Below, piece by piece: positions 37,897 to 49,273 of a stretch of DNA of 64,000 nt. The position numbers were made by a program, and so were the translations under genes. A model generated the notes under the pieces. That model saw nothing but the letters and a program-made list of their open reading frames with translations. It was not told the origin of the DNA and searched no databases. The stretch is from Semisulcospira habei (taxonomy: Eukaryota > Mollusca > Gastropoda > Semisulcospiridae). Position 1 is the stretch's first letter; each line of letters starts with the position of its first letter. Location: NCBI GenBank assembly GCA_036245525.1, contig BTPG01000001.1, positions 176,500,164-176,564,163 of the forward strand, written 5' to 3'.

Positions 37897-38358
37897 CAGG
37901 TCACGGTATACATTTAAATTGGGAAGTTCAGGCAGTAAGAGGTCCCGTGTTTTTAAAAATAATTTTTGCCTTGTTTGAAAATTTGCAGTTGGGCTGAATG
38001 TGGGAATTTGCTGGAAATTTGTGGTTAGCTGAGAGGAGACATGTTTGATGCTTTGATTCATACCATCCTGAGCTTATCCAGTGGACATTTGTGGGCCTAT
38101 GTTGAGTTGCCTTTTGACGTAGTGATTTGAGGGGCACGCTGATTTCAGCTGTGCTTGGGTGTGGGGTTGGTAAGGAACCAGTTTCATAGCCAAGAAAAAT
38201 GAGACGGGTCATGTGCTGGTTTTTTTTAAATTTTGTGCATGGCAAATGTGCAGCTGGTGGGCGGTAGTGTTTTTTAGGGAATTGAACAATTAGGGGATGA
38301 CTGGGACTGACTAAGGCTAAGAGACTGGACAGTACGGAAACAGCACTGTGGTCCGTGG
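37897..38358 (+). repeat. 460-bp dispersed repeat, copy 2
   Basis: Same orientation and nearly the same sequence as 19699-20159. A long antisense open frame crosses it but has no domain and is not accepted as a gene. Confidence 0.88.
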
Positions 38359-38539
38359 CCTTCAATGGGCCTTCTCTGTTCCAGTTGTGGGGATGGGATT
38401 TTTGGCTCACATGTGATATTAAGCAATGTGAGCCTGTGTAATGGGCCAGTGGTGGTCTGTCTGGCATCTGTCCGGCTTTGTAAGTGGTGTGTAAGAACTT
38501 TGATGTTGGCATTTTCTCGGAGACTATCCAATCCGCAGT

Positions 38540-38834
38540 CTTCATACTTGGTCCAAGGATACTTTGTGGCAAGACTTTTCCAACCATATCAGTTTCAGTG
38601 ACCACTCTCAAGGTCACAGGGGATCAGGAAATAGCTCAAATAGCCATATTTTGACAAAATTATTTTTTTCTCAAATATTGTTTACAACTTAATTACCCAA
38701 ACTTAATGCTACAAAGATACCTGATGATAAGACCTTCCTGTGCATACTACCTTGATGACCCCTCAAGGTCAAGTGTCAGAAGAGATCAGGAAATAAATAT
38801 AAAATAGATTAATTCCCCCCACCCCCCCCCCCCC

Positions 38835-38867
<33 letters not shown>

Positions 38868-39090
38868 AAAAATAAAATAAATAATAAATAAAATTAATTT
38901 TTTTTTTTTTTTTTTTTTTCACAAATACTATTCAGGACTTCAAACCCACACTTGGTACAGAGATATCTGATACTAAGACCTTCCTCAGAAACATGTAGGG
39001 TCACAAGAGATCAAGAAATAGGTCACTCTATATGTGCTAATTTGGATTACCCCTCGAAAAGGGTCACAAGAGATTCAGCAAATGATGTGC
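38540..39090. repeat. Dispersed complex repeat with C/A/T homopolymers
   Basis: Diverged, inversely oriented units of the family at 16100-17110 (CACAAGAGATCA, ACACTTGGTACAGAGATA). They are interrupted by C-, A- and T-runs at about 38815-38920. No gene. Confidence 0.7.
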
Positions 39091-40125
39091 AAAATGTCTG
39101 TTTTTATTGCAAAATTGTAGTGTTTACTAGCTTGCTGTTGTCTATTAGCTCTAACCATGAAGTTCTAACTTTCAGCCAGCTAAGCTCACTGAAACATAAA
39201 TGAAAGTCACCTCATGGATAGCTCCGTTTCTTTAAATTGTTGCCAGTAGGAAGCGAAAACCAAAAATGAATACATTCAAGAGGATGGGAAGGAAGTCAGT
39301 TTTACATTTACCTCGGAGTAACTTCAGTACAGCGGTACTCACAGACTGGACACATCAGGATGCAATTGTGGTACTCCAAATGAAATGCTGTCTTGTGTGA
39401 AGCACAAGGGACAGATTTTCCCGTCAGGATTGTTTTTGATATGATGCAACATAATATTGTTAGTGACGTTTTCGATTACTTTTTTATTTTTTTAATATTA
39501 TTGCATCACCTTATAACATCACATATTCTTGCAAAGGAAGTGCCAAGTTCCTTTCTATTATTTTCATGTCCCTACTGGCTTAGGCTGGCTAAATTGGCAC
39601 ACTATTACGTTCTTTATGAAACAGCTAGCACGGGTGTGTAACCACATCCTGAGTTTACAATTATTTCATAAAACGGTAATGTAAATTTACGAATTATATT
39701 GTAATATGTCATAATAGATAAAAGATTTTGAAGAACGAATGTTTTAGAAGGCTACATTTTGTGTGACAGCGTTTAATCAAAACCTGGGAGCACAGGCTAG
39801 TCTCAGTTTAACTGTTCTTTGCAAAAATAACTGATCCAAATCTGTGGCTGTTTGTAACCCTTCAAACACACACTTGGTTTCAAGGATGCAGACAAGAAAG
39901 ACTATTTTGCAAATCACCAAAAAATAATCTGTGTTTATGTTCTTAGGAAACTTAAAGTACCCGGTAGTCATTTTAAAGCATTTTTATGGTTTTGAAATCA
40001 CTGTGCTATCTATCACCTTAAGACAATTGTGTTGTAATTGTCTTTTATACTTTTTCGTTGGTATATTCTTAAGTATGCGTGAGATTTTGACCCAAAGGAA
40101 TGAGGAAAATCCCCTATCATTCCAG
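39091..40125. other. Host DNA, no feature recognised
   Basis: AT-rich with short unsupported open frames. Confidence 0.4.
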
Positions 40126-40204
40126 TCCACCAGGGGTTCAAACTTTGGATGTTTGCGCTACAATAAGTACCAAGCATGCAGTTCTACCACTGAGCTATGT
40201 CCCC
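40126..40204 (-). pseudogene. tRNA-like relic (possible tRNA-derived SINE head)
   Basis: The reverse strand reads GGGGACATAGCTCAGTGGTA, a good A-box context, then an anticodon-like region and AGTTTGAACCCC, a B-box-like block. The 3' acceptor arm does not pair with the 5' arm, so it is not a functional tRNA gene. Confidence 0.45.
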
Positions 40205-40333
40205 ATGTCATAGCTCTTGTGACATGCCTCTGCCACCGTCCACCAAACTCTTCGTTCTCAGTAGCGTTTGTTTCATTTTCAGTTGCTGTTTCAGATGTGA
40301 TCAGAGGCTGTGAAGTGGAGAGTCCTTACAACC

Positions 40334-40448
40334 ATGGAACCTGAAGCAGCAGGGCCTGAGGCGTCTGGGCTGGATGAGGGTTTTGCTGAAATTGAAGTGC
40401 AAGAGGATGAAGCCATGGAGGTTGCTAATTCTGCAGCAGAACAAGAAG
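40334..40448 (+). CDS. Candidate host gene exon 1 (acidic N-terminus)
   Basis: The ATG at 40334 has a Kozak-like context (ACCATGG). It opens 38 codons rich in Glu/Ala (MEPEAAGPEASGLDEGF) up to a GT at 40449-40450 (AAG|GTTCCT, a weak donor). The exon ends in phase 1, which fits the acceptor at 48317. Upstream, TTTCAG at about 40292 could be the acceptor of a 5' UTR segment. No protein family is recognised. There is no transcript evidence. Confidence 0.35.
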
Positions 40449-41453
40449 GTTCCTATACTTGTGTATATTGACTGCCAGTAGGTTTTAATTTTTGTGATAG
40501 AAAAAGTGAGTCTGTGTAATTGGCCATCCATCATCTGTCTGTCTGTCTGTCGTTCATGGTAAACGTTAACGTTGGCACTTTGTTGAAGAGTAGTCAAGCC
40601 TCAGACTTAAAACTTGGCCCAAGGATACATTGTGGTAAAACCTTTATAAACATACCAATTTCAGTGACCTGTCCCAAAGGTCAAGGTCACAGGGTCCAGA
40701 AAGGGGTCATATTCATAAGCAGTCTCATTTTGACACAAATTCTTTTTTCTCAAATACTATTTTCAACTTCAAACCCAAACGTGGTACAGAGATACTTAAT
40801 AGTAAGACCTATGCATACGAATATGGGCAACCCCTCAGAAAGTTCAAGGGTCACAAGAGGTCAGCAAATTTGTGAAAAATGACAGTTTTTGAGAATTGTG
40901 GTTTTTATCAAATTTTTGGCCAACTTTTTAGTCAGATTTGGAACAAAGGTAGCTGATGATAAGACCTTTCTATGCGTACTAATTTAGTGGTCACCTCTTA
41001 AAATTCAAGGGTCATTGGGTGAGTCCAGAAATAGGTCCAAAATAGTCACATTTTGACATAAACAGTTTTTTTTCTCAAATGGTATTTTTAACTTAAAACC
41101 CAAACATGGTATATACTAAATATAGACACCTGGTGGTAATGCCTCTCTATGCATACTAATTTGGATGAACCTTCAGAAATATCAAGGGTCACAAGAGGTC
41201 GACAAGTGTTTGAAAAATGCCAGTTTTTCATAGAATTGTAGTTTTTATCAAAGTAATTGAAAACTTTTCAATTAAATTTGGCATATACTACAGGTAGTTG
41301 ATGATAACACCTTTCTATAATCTAAATTTAGTTGATCCCTCACGAAGGTCAAGGGTCATGCAGGGTTGACAAATTTGTGAAAAATGCATACATTTTGAGA
41401 AAATTCAGATTTCACTGGTACAAAATCCTGCCTTTTACTTATGTTAACTCATT
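40449..41453. repeat. Dispersed complex repeat, inverse copies
   Basis: From about 40560 to 41420 there are units with AAGGTCAAGGTCACAGGG, CAAACGTGGTACAGAGATA and GATGATAAGACCTTTCTATG, the inverse of those at 16100-17110. They carry TCAAGGTCA motifs near 40681. No gene; it lies in the proposed intron 1. Confidence 0.7.
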
Positions 41454-43012
41454 CTACCCCAGCTACGGATATATCTGTAAATGCGTGCCCAGCAGTTCCT
41501 GACCAGCTATGGATTTATCTGTAATTGGCAGTCCTGAAACTGCATCCCTTTAGTTTTATTCGGCTTGTAGTGGTTCCTGTAACGCATGCAGACTTGCCCC
41601 CAGTCGTACGTACAGAATCTCGCACAACAGACACATACACTGCCACTGACTCAGACAGGCGCATTCATGCGGTAAAAACTCAACACACTGGCTCCCTTTC
41701 TAACGTAACTTTTATACAGAATAAACAATATAAGAATAATGCTCACAAACTATCACAACTATATACTCCAATTCTTCCCCACTATCAGCTTCCAAACATC
41801 ACACCCACATACACACAATATCGATGCCAGGCTAGGTATTAGTCTCTCACTGTCCAACCTGTTTGGTGTTCTTGCTGGTTACGTTCAGTCCTTTCACGTC
41901 TAGGCGTGCAAGTCCGTTCTCGTACGCTGCTCGAGTCTTCCTGTCTCTCGTATCATGGACATCCTCGTTGCTCGTACTGTATCTTCGCTGTGACCCAAGT
42001 GTCTTGGCACCGGCCGCTCACTCCTCGAGTGAAGAGATGGAGAGATGACCTCGCATTAGGTCCCTGGTGACTGACATCTCGGCGTCCGTCGCTCCAACTT
42101 CGACAAGCACTCTGAATTCTAGGTTTCAGAGTCTTGCAATACGGGCTAAGGTATCTCACACACGTCTGTACCCTCTGACAATAAAGCCCGCACTAATGTT
42201 TCTACAGCTCTGCCAGACTGAGCTTTCGCCTACAACTCACTAAAACTCCCCGTATTAACCATGTCTTAAAGATTTCACGTGGATCTCATGCCACACGGCC
42301 TATCGGCACAAAACAAACCGTTGACACCTACTGTACTGTATTTACCCTTCTGTGTGAACACTATGCATGAGCATAGAGTTTCATCACAGTTCCTAATTGG
42401 AACTGTTAGCTTTAGCCACTTCTTTGTTCTTCCTCAAGTGCACGTGGCGAGTTTGAACGGTTTTCTGAACCTTTTTTAAAAAAATGAATTTTTGTATTTT
42501 CTTCGACATTGTCGAGGCGTTCACGGACTTTGAACGCTGGACAGGCTGCCGAGTCCATAATGAATTATGACAGCGAAGAAAACGATGATCTGATCAACTG
42601 TGGAGTCTACTTAGACGAGTCCAGTGACTCGGAGAATGAATGGAATGGTGACCAGCCTCAACTGTCAACTTCACAAGGCAGAAACTGAGGAAATTTGACT
42701 CAAACTCGAGATTTAGGGTGTATCTTAAAAGTATAAAATGTTTACTCTTGAAAATGCCTTTGTTTACAAGCAAAATTGCAGAAATAAACATATTTTAGTT
42801 CTTTCTGGTGTCAATAAACATAAAACACATGACATTTACGTTTTTTAAATGTATTTTTCTGTACTGTCCCAAAATTTGGTTTGTGATAGGTCCAGAGGTT
42901 TTTAAGTTATAGCATTTTTTGTGAGGCAGCCATATTTTTAGCATTCAGCTCTCTGCATGGCTAGTCCAGAGGGCAAAGTTGCTGGCTGCGCAGCTGGGGT
43001 AGAAAGAGTTAA
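41454..43012. mobile_element. Non-autonomous piggyBac-like element with TTAA ends
   Basis: TTAA at 41454-41457 and 43009-43012 brackets inverted termini: TTAACTCATTCTACCCCAGC at the left, and the complement of TTAACTCTTTCTACCCCAGC at the right. TTAA duplications are diagnostic of piggyBac. No transposase core with DDD residues is present. A 42-codon acidic frame at 42560-42688 may be the remnant of an N-terminus. Confidence 0.82.
42560..42688 (+). pseudogene. Possible piggyBac transposase N-terminal remnant
   Basis: 42 codons beginning MNYDSEENDDLINC, with SDSENEW further on. The acidic composition is typical of the start of piggyBac transposases. It lies near the right end of the TTAA-flanked element. 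There is no catalytic part, so the assignment is tentative. Confidence 0.4.
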
Positions 43013-43823
43013 GACACTTGAACACTTACTCATTTCATTGACCTGTTGGAAAGGTCATGGTCACACATATTATGGGGATTGGTCACACATGTAAGCCATG
43101 CTTTTCTGTTAGTCATAGCAAGCATTCATCCCGGGTGGAATGCTGCTCAAATTCTCAGGATTTTTCTGCATGACAACAAAAGAAAGAATGAAGAAGAAGC
43201 CATTGAACACTGTGTACATTCACACACCGGTCACACTGTAAACACTACTGGTTGCTGCCTTCACAACAGATTTTACCTCCTGCAGGGAGGACCAAATCTG
43301 CTTACCCATCGCCAAATTGGAGAAGATATCGTTTTGGGCTTGGCAAGTTATATATACCCACAAATGTGAACTTAGAGCACACGCTCACATAACATTGTTT
43401 GGGCTGCCACAAAATAATGTGGGCTCTCAGATTTCACTTGGATTGTAGTCAGAATGGCTGTAGTGACATTGAGAACATTTGATGTAGGTGCTTGATACTT
43501 GCTCGAATGATGCATGCTGAAATGGGCACATGCTCAAAATGACATTTGCTTGAATGGACCAGTCCAGGGGTCGCACTAACGCCAAAAACCTGCGTTGTAT
43601 ATGTTAAAACATCAGCCCACACGCAGTTTTCTGGAAGGTATGCGTTTGCTATACGCAAAAAGGTGTCTGGTTAGAATGAAATGCATCTGGCATTGATAAA
43701 GTGTGTAGCTGGAATGTTGACTAATTTCCATAAAGGTGGATCAACACGAAAATGTTCACGCACAGTCAAAAGCAATGACGGCTATTTAGCAAACAGAGAC
43801 TGTCACAGTAACTGTTATTATTA
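43013..43823. other. Host DNA, no gene recognised
   Basis: Contains one AAGGTCATGGTCACA block near 43050 and unsupported short frames. Confidence 0.4.
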
Positions 43824-43965
43824 GTTGTTTAGATCTGCGACAAAATTATGGCTTTTGGTCACATCTCGGCGTGGCTAGAACACACAAGCAGCTTCAGCTG
43901 CGAGTGTGTTCTAGCGACGTTGAGACGTGACCAAAAGCCATAATTTTGTCGCGGATTTAAACAAC
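43824..43965. repeat. 142-bp near-perfect palindrome
   Basis: The arms start GTTGTTTAGATCTGCGACAA and end with the complement, with only a few mismatches. The centre is near 43894 (GCAGCTTCAGCTGC). It could be a small foldback transposon or a hairpin precursor. No target duplication was established. Confidence 0.8.
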
Positions 43966-45473
43966 GAATTTGTCTTGATTCACTACCACATAAGAGTCAT
44001 TTCAAAAACAAAGGGACACTTACTTGCAACTGTCAGACATGTCTTGATACTGATACAGCTTCACACACACACACGCGTATGTCATGCACATCCGGGCAAG
44101 AATTTGAAACATAGAACCACGCCTCCAAACCACTCAAGCACTTCAAAACAGTCCATCTGTTAAACTCTTAGATCACTTTTGTGTGTTTTTGTCCCTCTTT
44201 TGACCAACGGATTTGAGGCCAAACTGATGACATCTTTGCTTGTACAGTTTGGTGTGGAACTATGATGAAACACAGATCAAACTGCGTTTTAACTATGTCA
44301 ACCGGCCTTCCTCCATACAAACAGAAGGCTACATTCTAATGCTGTTTGAACGCAATCGCAAGTGTATGGTTTTTAGGCAAAACGAGCCAGGCGGGAAAAA
44401 ACACTAACTGGCGCTTTCAAAAAATGAAAGCTTATTGAATAACATTTTTTTCATGAAGACTTGCAGCGATAATCCAGAACTATTAGAACAGTTTAGTAAA
44501 TGTTCTCCAAACCATTGTACTCAACAAACTATGGTGGTGGTATTATCATAATAAAAAACCTGGTGTGTATGGTACCATAAGTCTATTACTGAATAAGCAA
44601 GAGACTTGTGACCATTCTTATAGAAATGGAGCCTTCCGTTTATGAAGACACCCAGTAGTCCACAATCAGGATAAAGTCAATATCCATGGTTCCGTACACT
44701 CGGGTAGATTATTAGGATCTTTCCTTGTACTTTTTGAGTTGAATGGTTTTGGAGAACGTCTACTGTCATTGAGGGTCTTCATAAACAGGAAGTTCAATAT
44801 GTCATTCAGAAGGTTTAAGATTTTAGTTTCGCATCAGTTTGCTTTCTTTGTGTGTGTGTTTTTTCTGCTTTTTTTTTTGTGGCTCAGAACCGTCCGCTCA
44901 CTTTTGTGTTGATACAGCATGATTGTGTTCCATGTGTTGGAATGTTCCATTCACAGTGACAGGGGGGTTGGGCTATACCATGAAGATTATGTGTCTTCGA
45001 CTTGTGAGTTACATGTGTGCGTATTTCTCAATGTAAGATCAAAATAATCTAGCAACTACCTGTGTCGCTCTGTTCGTTACCTCTGGAATGAGTATATGCT
45101 TTTCAAAATTTATTCTTAATGACAAAGGAGAAGCAAATCGCTTCATGGTGTCAGCGGAACGCAAAACAGATGACATTAGCACCAGAGAGCTATTAGTAGA
45201 AAAGTAGGCCCTAGGTATCAGTGCGCTTTAGAAAGGTGAAGGCTGTCATAACAGTACAGAGATCTTCTGACATGGTCTTTTGTTACCACACAGTCTTCCG
45301 GTTCTTTGTGCTCATGTGACGTCACATATAAATCGAGACAAATTATTATGCTTTTATACTTTTCTTCCATCACATCATCTTTTGATTAGATCAAGTTGCT
45401 TTTTTGCCTTCAGCAACTTCATTCCAATAACCAAAAACGTTTTTGCAGAACTAAGAAATTTTGAAAAGTTCAG
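43966..45473. other. Host DNA, nothing recognised
   Basis: AT-rich with a short CA run near 44060. No domain or splice chain. Confidence 0.4.
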
Positions 45474-45625
45474 GCACAAATCAGCAAGTTAACATTCAGT
45501 ATGTATGTATGTGTGTGTGTGTGTTAGACAGTGAGGACTGAGACTTCCAGACATATCAGCAAGTTAACATTCAGTATGTGTGTGTGTGTGTGTTAGACAG
45601 CGAGGACTGAGACTTCCAGACATTG
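45474..45625. repeat. Two-copy tandem duplication (~76 bp) containing a TG run
   Basis: ATCAGCAAGTTAACATTCAG, a (TG)n run and GACTGAGACTTCCAGACAT occur twice in succession, with the TG run of different length. Confidence 0.85.
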
Positions 45626-45959
45626 CCATTTAGTAGTCTGACAAAGGAAACTCTCGGTGATGATGTCGCGTCAGATGATCTCAGACTGTCACTGGGATTG
45701 TCTCGCCAGACAATTCAGTACAGTGACTTTTTTAGTAAGGTTACATCATACACAATTTTGGGGCAGCACTGCATTTGGTGTACACAGTTTTAGAAAAGTG
45801 AGTGCGACCCTTGATGGACACTTACTTGAATGGACTCTTGCTCAAACAACAGATGCTTGAAAGACATGATCTGGTGATAGAAGATAGAAACTGACACAAA
45901 AAGTTAATATGATATACTAAGATGGAAAGACAGCAGATAGAATCATGTTTGATTTAGAA

Positions 45960-46830
45960 TGTTATAATAATAATACATGGTATTTATATGGCACATTTCT
46001 CATATTTATAACTCAATGCGCAGGCGAAAACGACACACACACACGCGCACACACACACACACAAACAGTGAGGCTGCAGGGGGTGTGTAGAGAAAAACTG
46101 TAGAGATTACACGAAAGCCTACGAGAAAAAGTAAGTGTTTAACTTTGAACTGCGTAAGGGTGGAGGCATTTCTCAGCTCAGTCGGTAAGGAATTCCAAAT
46201 TAAAGGAGCAGTACATCTGAAAGAGCGTTCACTGGCAGATTTGAGATGGAACTTCTCAAAGTTCCTCTCCTGATGAATGCAGTGAGTGAGAGGGCTGGTA
46301 AGTAATTAGAATGGAGGAAAGGTATGACGGAAGACTGCCATCAGAGTGGCGGTATTCAAGGGTCACTATCTTAAACTTTATGCGGGATTGGATTAGAAGC
46401 CAGTGAAGGTCTTTCCATATAAGCGTTACGTGGTCTCGTTTTCGCCTGCGCTTAGCCTTGTGGCATTATTTTGAACTCGCTGAAGGCGTTTAATCTGCTC
46501 AGATGGAAGACCAAAAAGCAGAGAATTGCAGTAGTCAAGACGGCTCATGACTAAAGCATTCACTAACTTTGCAGTGGCAGATTCAGAAAGACTGTGTCAG
46601 ACAGAGAGTATGAACTGAAGCACCACAAAAGATTTCACTGACGTTATCCTGCATACTAAAAGTCTTATCGAGCTTGACACCAAGATATTTGACCAAAGAC
46701 TGAAATGGAATATCAGTGTCATCTCTGCGTAAAGACTCAGTGTGAATTTGTTGAAGCCGGTATGCTACAGCTTGAATGTGAGCGGTGATGTCATAAATCA
46801 TAGGCCAGCACACACTGTCATGCATCAGCC
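45960..46830 (-). mobile_element. Decayed CR1-like LINE remnant
   Basis: On the minus strand a frame at about 46600-46730 holds FQSLVKYLGVKLDKTF, typical of the region after the RT palm in CR1/L2 LINEs. The rest is non-coding, with a 3'-like TAATAATAATACATGG at 45966. Also contains CA repeats. Low resolution. Confidence 0.5.
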
Positions 46831-47077
46831 TTTAAGCACTGATACTACTGTATGCTGGTCTGTGACTGGGCTTACATTTCATCACGTACTAGCACTAGAC
46901 CTACAGCCAGCGTGCAGGTCTGCGATTGGACCTTATGGTTTGAAGCCGCCAGGGTAAGAACTGAAAACAGACCAGCACACACACACTGCTGTGCAAGATT
47001 TTTTTAAACCTGGACTCACTGATACTAGTGTGTGCTGGTCTATGATATTGGACTTTAGAGCCTATCAGGCTTCTGTC

Positions 47078-47190
47078 ACCCTTTGACATTTTATGACTAA
47101 TGTTGTATGGCAACATCCACTTGGCACCCCCACCCCTCCTCGGCACGCACACACACACAGTAAAAAACTATCACACACACTGTGACATGT
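47078..47190 (+). repeat. Long direct repeat, left copy (LINE target duplication)
   Basis: 113 bp from ACCCTTTGACATTTTATGAC to GTGACATGT, repeated as 47955-48069. The copies differ mainly in CA-run length and one G/A change. Confidence 0.9.
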
Positions 47191-47954
47191 CTCTTGGCTT
47201 GACTTCGCGAACGAAGATTTTATAGGAGTTGCCCACGACGTCTGCAGGCTTGTTCGTGGCTGCGGAGGCCAATCTGGGACAGGCAGGTTCGACCGCAGTG
47301 GCTGCAGGGGGAGGTATGGCCAGGGTTCTGAGTTGCGGCATCTCTGTTTTTTCTCCTGAGCTGCTTGTCCTTAAGGCTAGCTCTGCGAGGGTCCTCAAAG
47401 GAGACAGCTGCCTTGTAAATGGTGGAGCGCCAGGTGTCACGGTCCACAGCAAGCGAAGACCACTGGTGGTGGTCGATTTGGCAGGCACTAAGTGACTTCT
47501 TGAGACAGTCTTTGTATCTCTTCTTTGGTGCCCCTCTGTCACGGTGTCCAGTAGCAAGCTCGCCGAACAGGGTGATCTTTGGTAGGCGATGATCATCCTG
47601 GAGACATGCCCCGCCCAGCGGAGCTGTGTCCGCAGCAGCAAAGCTTCGATGCTCACAGTTTCAGCCTGTTCAAGGACCTCGACGTTGGTGACATAGTCAC
47701 TCCAGTGAATGCCCAGGATGGTGCGCAGGCAGCGCTAGTGGAAGCGTTCGAGGAGTCGTAGTTGGCTGCGGTACAGGGCCCAGGACTCGGAACCATACAG
47801 CAGGGTGGTGAGGACCACAGCTCTGTACACGCTGATCTTGGTGCCTGTTTTCAGCTGTTGATTGTGCCACACCCGCTTGAAAAGTCGCCCGAAAGCGCTG
47901 TTTGCTTTTGCCAGCCTGCTGTCAAGCTCCTTGTCCAGCTTGACGTCCGACGTG
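47191..47954 (-). mobile_element. 5'-truncated copy of LINE family 3
   Basis: Reverse complement of the 3' 764 bp of the LINE at 52860-56750 (its positions about 55980-56745). It encodes the RT thumb, TLLYGSESWALYRSQL, and the C-terminal Cys/His motif, with a frameshift near 47590. It ends at CGAAGTCAAGCCAAGAG without poly(A). It is flanked by ~113-bp direct repeats. Confidence 0.92.
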
Positions 47955-48069
47955 ACCCTTTGACATTTTATGACTAATGTTGTATGGCAACATCCACTTG
48001 GCACCCCCACCCCTCCTCAGCACACACACACACACACAGTAAAAAACTATCACACACACTGTGACATGT
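47955..48069 (+). repeat. Long direct repeat, right copy
   Basis: 115 bp, the second copy of 47078-47190. If this is a target-site duplication, it is exceptionally long. Confidence 0.9.
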
Positions 48070-48316
48070 AATATTTCAAGAAAATGACCGTTTAAGCAAG
48101 TGTCTGGGCATTTGTCTGTTTGAGAACATGCTGTTTCAGCATGTATCTTTCGAGCATGCGTCTTTCAAATAGGTGTTGTGTATCCTTGGTCCTCCCTGTT
48201 CTTCTAGTTCGAGTGTGCATAAAAAGTTTGAGGTTCTTGATTCAGAAATGCTTGTACAGGTTTAAACACGTCCACTTCATTTGAGTACATTGATATTTTA
48301 TTTTGTATGTGCACAG

Positions 48317-48461
48317 TTGATGAAGTGTTGAGTGGCCCTAAAGCAACAGTCTACTTTAAAGACACAAACCCAGGCCTGCAGGGGCGGGGCATCCCCCGTG
48401 ATGAAGTGGAACAGATTATGCTGTCTGAGGCCTATCAGCGCAAAATCGCCACTTGCCATTT
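48317..48461 (+). CDS. Candidate host gene exon 2
   Basis: It is preceded by TTTTGTATGTGCACAG and followed by GTAAGT, both good splice signals. 145 bases are open in one frame (ATVYFKDTNPGLQGRGIPRD, then EQIMLSEAYQRKIATCH). Phase 1 entry matches the end of the exon at 40334-40448, and it leaves in phase 2. Codon use is GC-richer than the surroundings, as expected of a conserved exon. I do not recognise the protein. Confidence 0.5.
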
Positions 48462-48618
48462 GTAAGTCAACATGTGTACTTTTAGTTTCAGGTCAAGGTT
48501 ACTTAACATCGTCGTTGCACCGTCCACAAGATTTTCCATGTTAAACACTAATCTCTGTGTGCCTATATCATAAAAAATCTTCAGGTCAATGATGGCAAAA
48601 TACAAGGTTCAGATGAAT

Positions 48619-48649
<31 letters not shown>

Positions 48650-49220
48650 ATCTCCCGTTTTCCGAACTGTGTCAATTTTAGGACACAAATAAATCCTAAG
48701 AAAGAAAGAAACACGTTTCGAAGAACAACAATTCAGTTTTGTTAAAATTGTTCTTTATTCGTGCGTTTCTTTTGGGGTTTTCTTTAGAAATATACTGTTG
48801 TGTTATAACTGTTCTTTCTACGTGTATTCCTTTTTTTGTTGTTTTTTTTCAGACATAAATTATAGTTTTCAGGGCTTCAGATTTTTATTTGTTTAAACTT
48901 TTCTTCTTTTATCTTGGGACATGGCACTGCTTTTAGCACATTGTCTTAAGGAGGGGCTGATCATATCTACACGCGCTTGTCCTCCTTCCCGCCTCCACCC
49001 CACCTCCCTAACAAAACTTAAACAGGCACTTCCCCCTTCCCGCCTCCACCCCACCTCCCTAACAAAACTTAAACAGGCACTTCCGAGTCTTTAAGGCAAG
49101 CTAGGACACTTCAGCACAATTTTGTGTGTTTATGGACATATGCTTTAATGTATATCATTAAAATCAGCATCTATCTCTCCTGAACGCTTCAACATGCTCA
49201 TTTAGTCAGGTATGCGCACC
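48462..49220. repeat. Intron-like DNA with poly-C and a tandem duplication
   Basis: A run of 30 C lies at 48620-48649. A 51-bp unit starting CCTTCCCGCCTCCACCCC is duplicated at 48984-49034 and 49035-49085. No gene. Confidence 0.75.
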
Positions 49221-49273
49221 GTTGCCATGGCAACGAACACTAAGTGACCCTAACACCTGGTTGCTAAGGAAAC
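49221..49273. promoter_or_regulatory. Perfect RFX X-box plus a second X-box-like site
   Basis: GTTGCCATGGCAAC at 49221-49234 is the symmetric RFX-binding consensus. GTTGCTAAGGAAAC at about 49260-49273 is a weaker match. RFX sites of this kind control ciliary and other genes in animals. No nearby transcription start is known here. Confidence 0.4.

Noticed and set aside
37928..38617. 229-codon antisense frame in the host flank as a gene
   Set aside because: It crosses the border of a dispersed repeat and simple host DNA and has no domain or conserved context.
40126..40204. Functional tRNA gene
   Set aside because: A-box and B-box-like blocks are present, but the acceptor ends do not pair.
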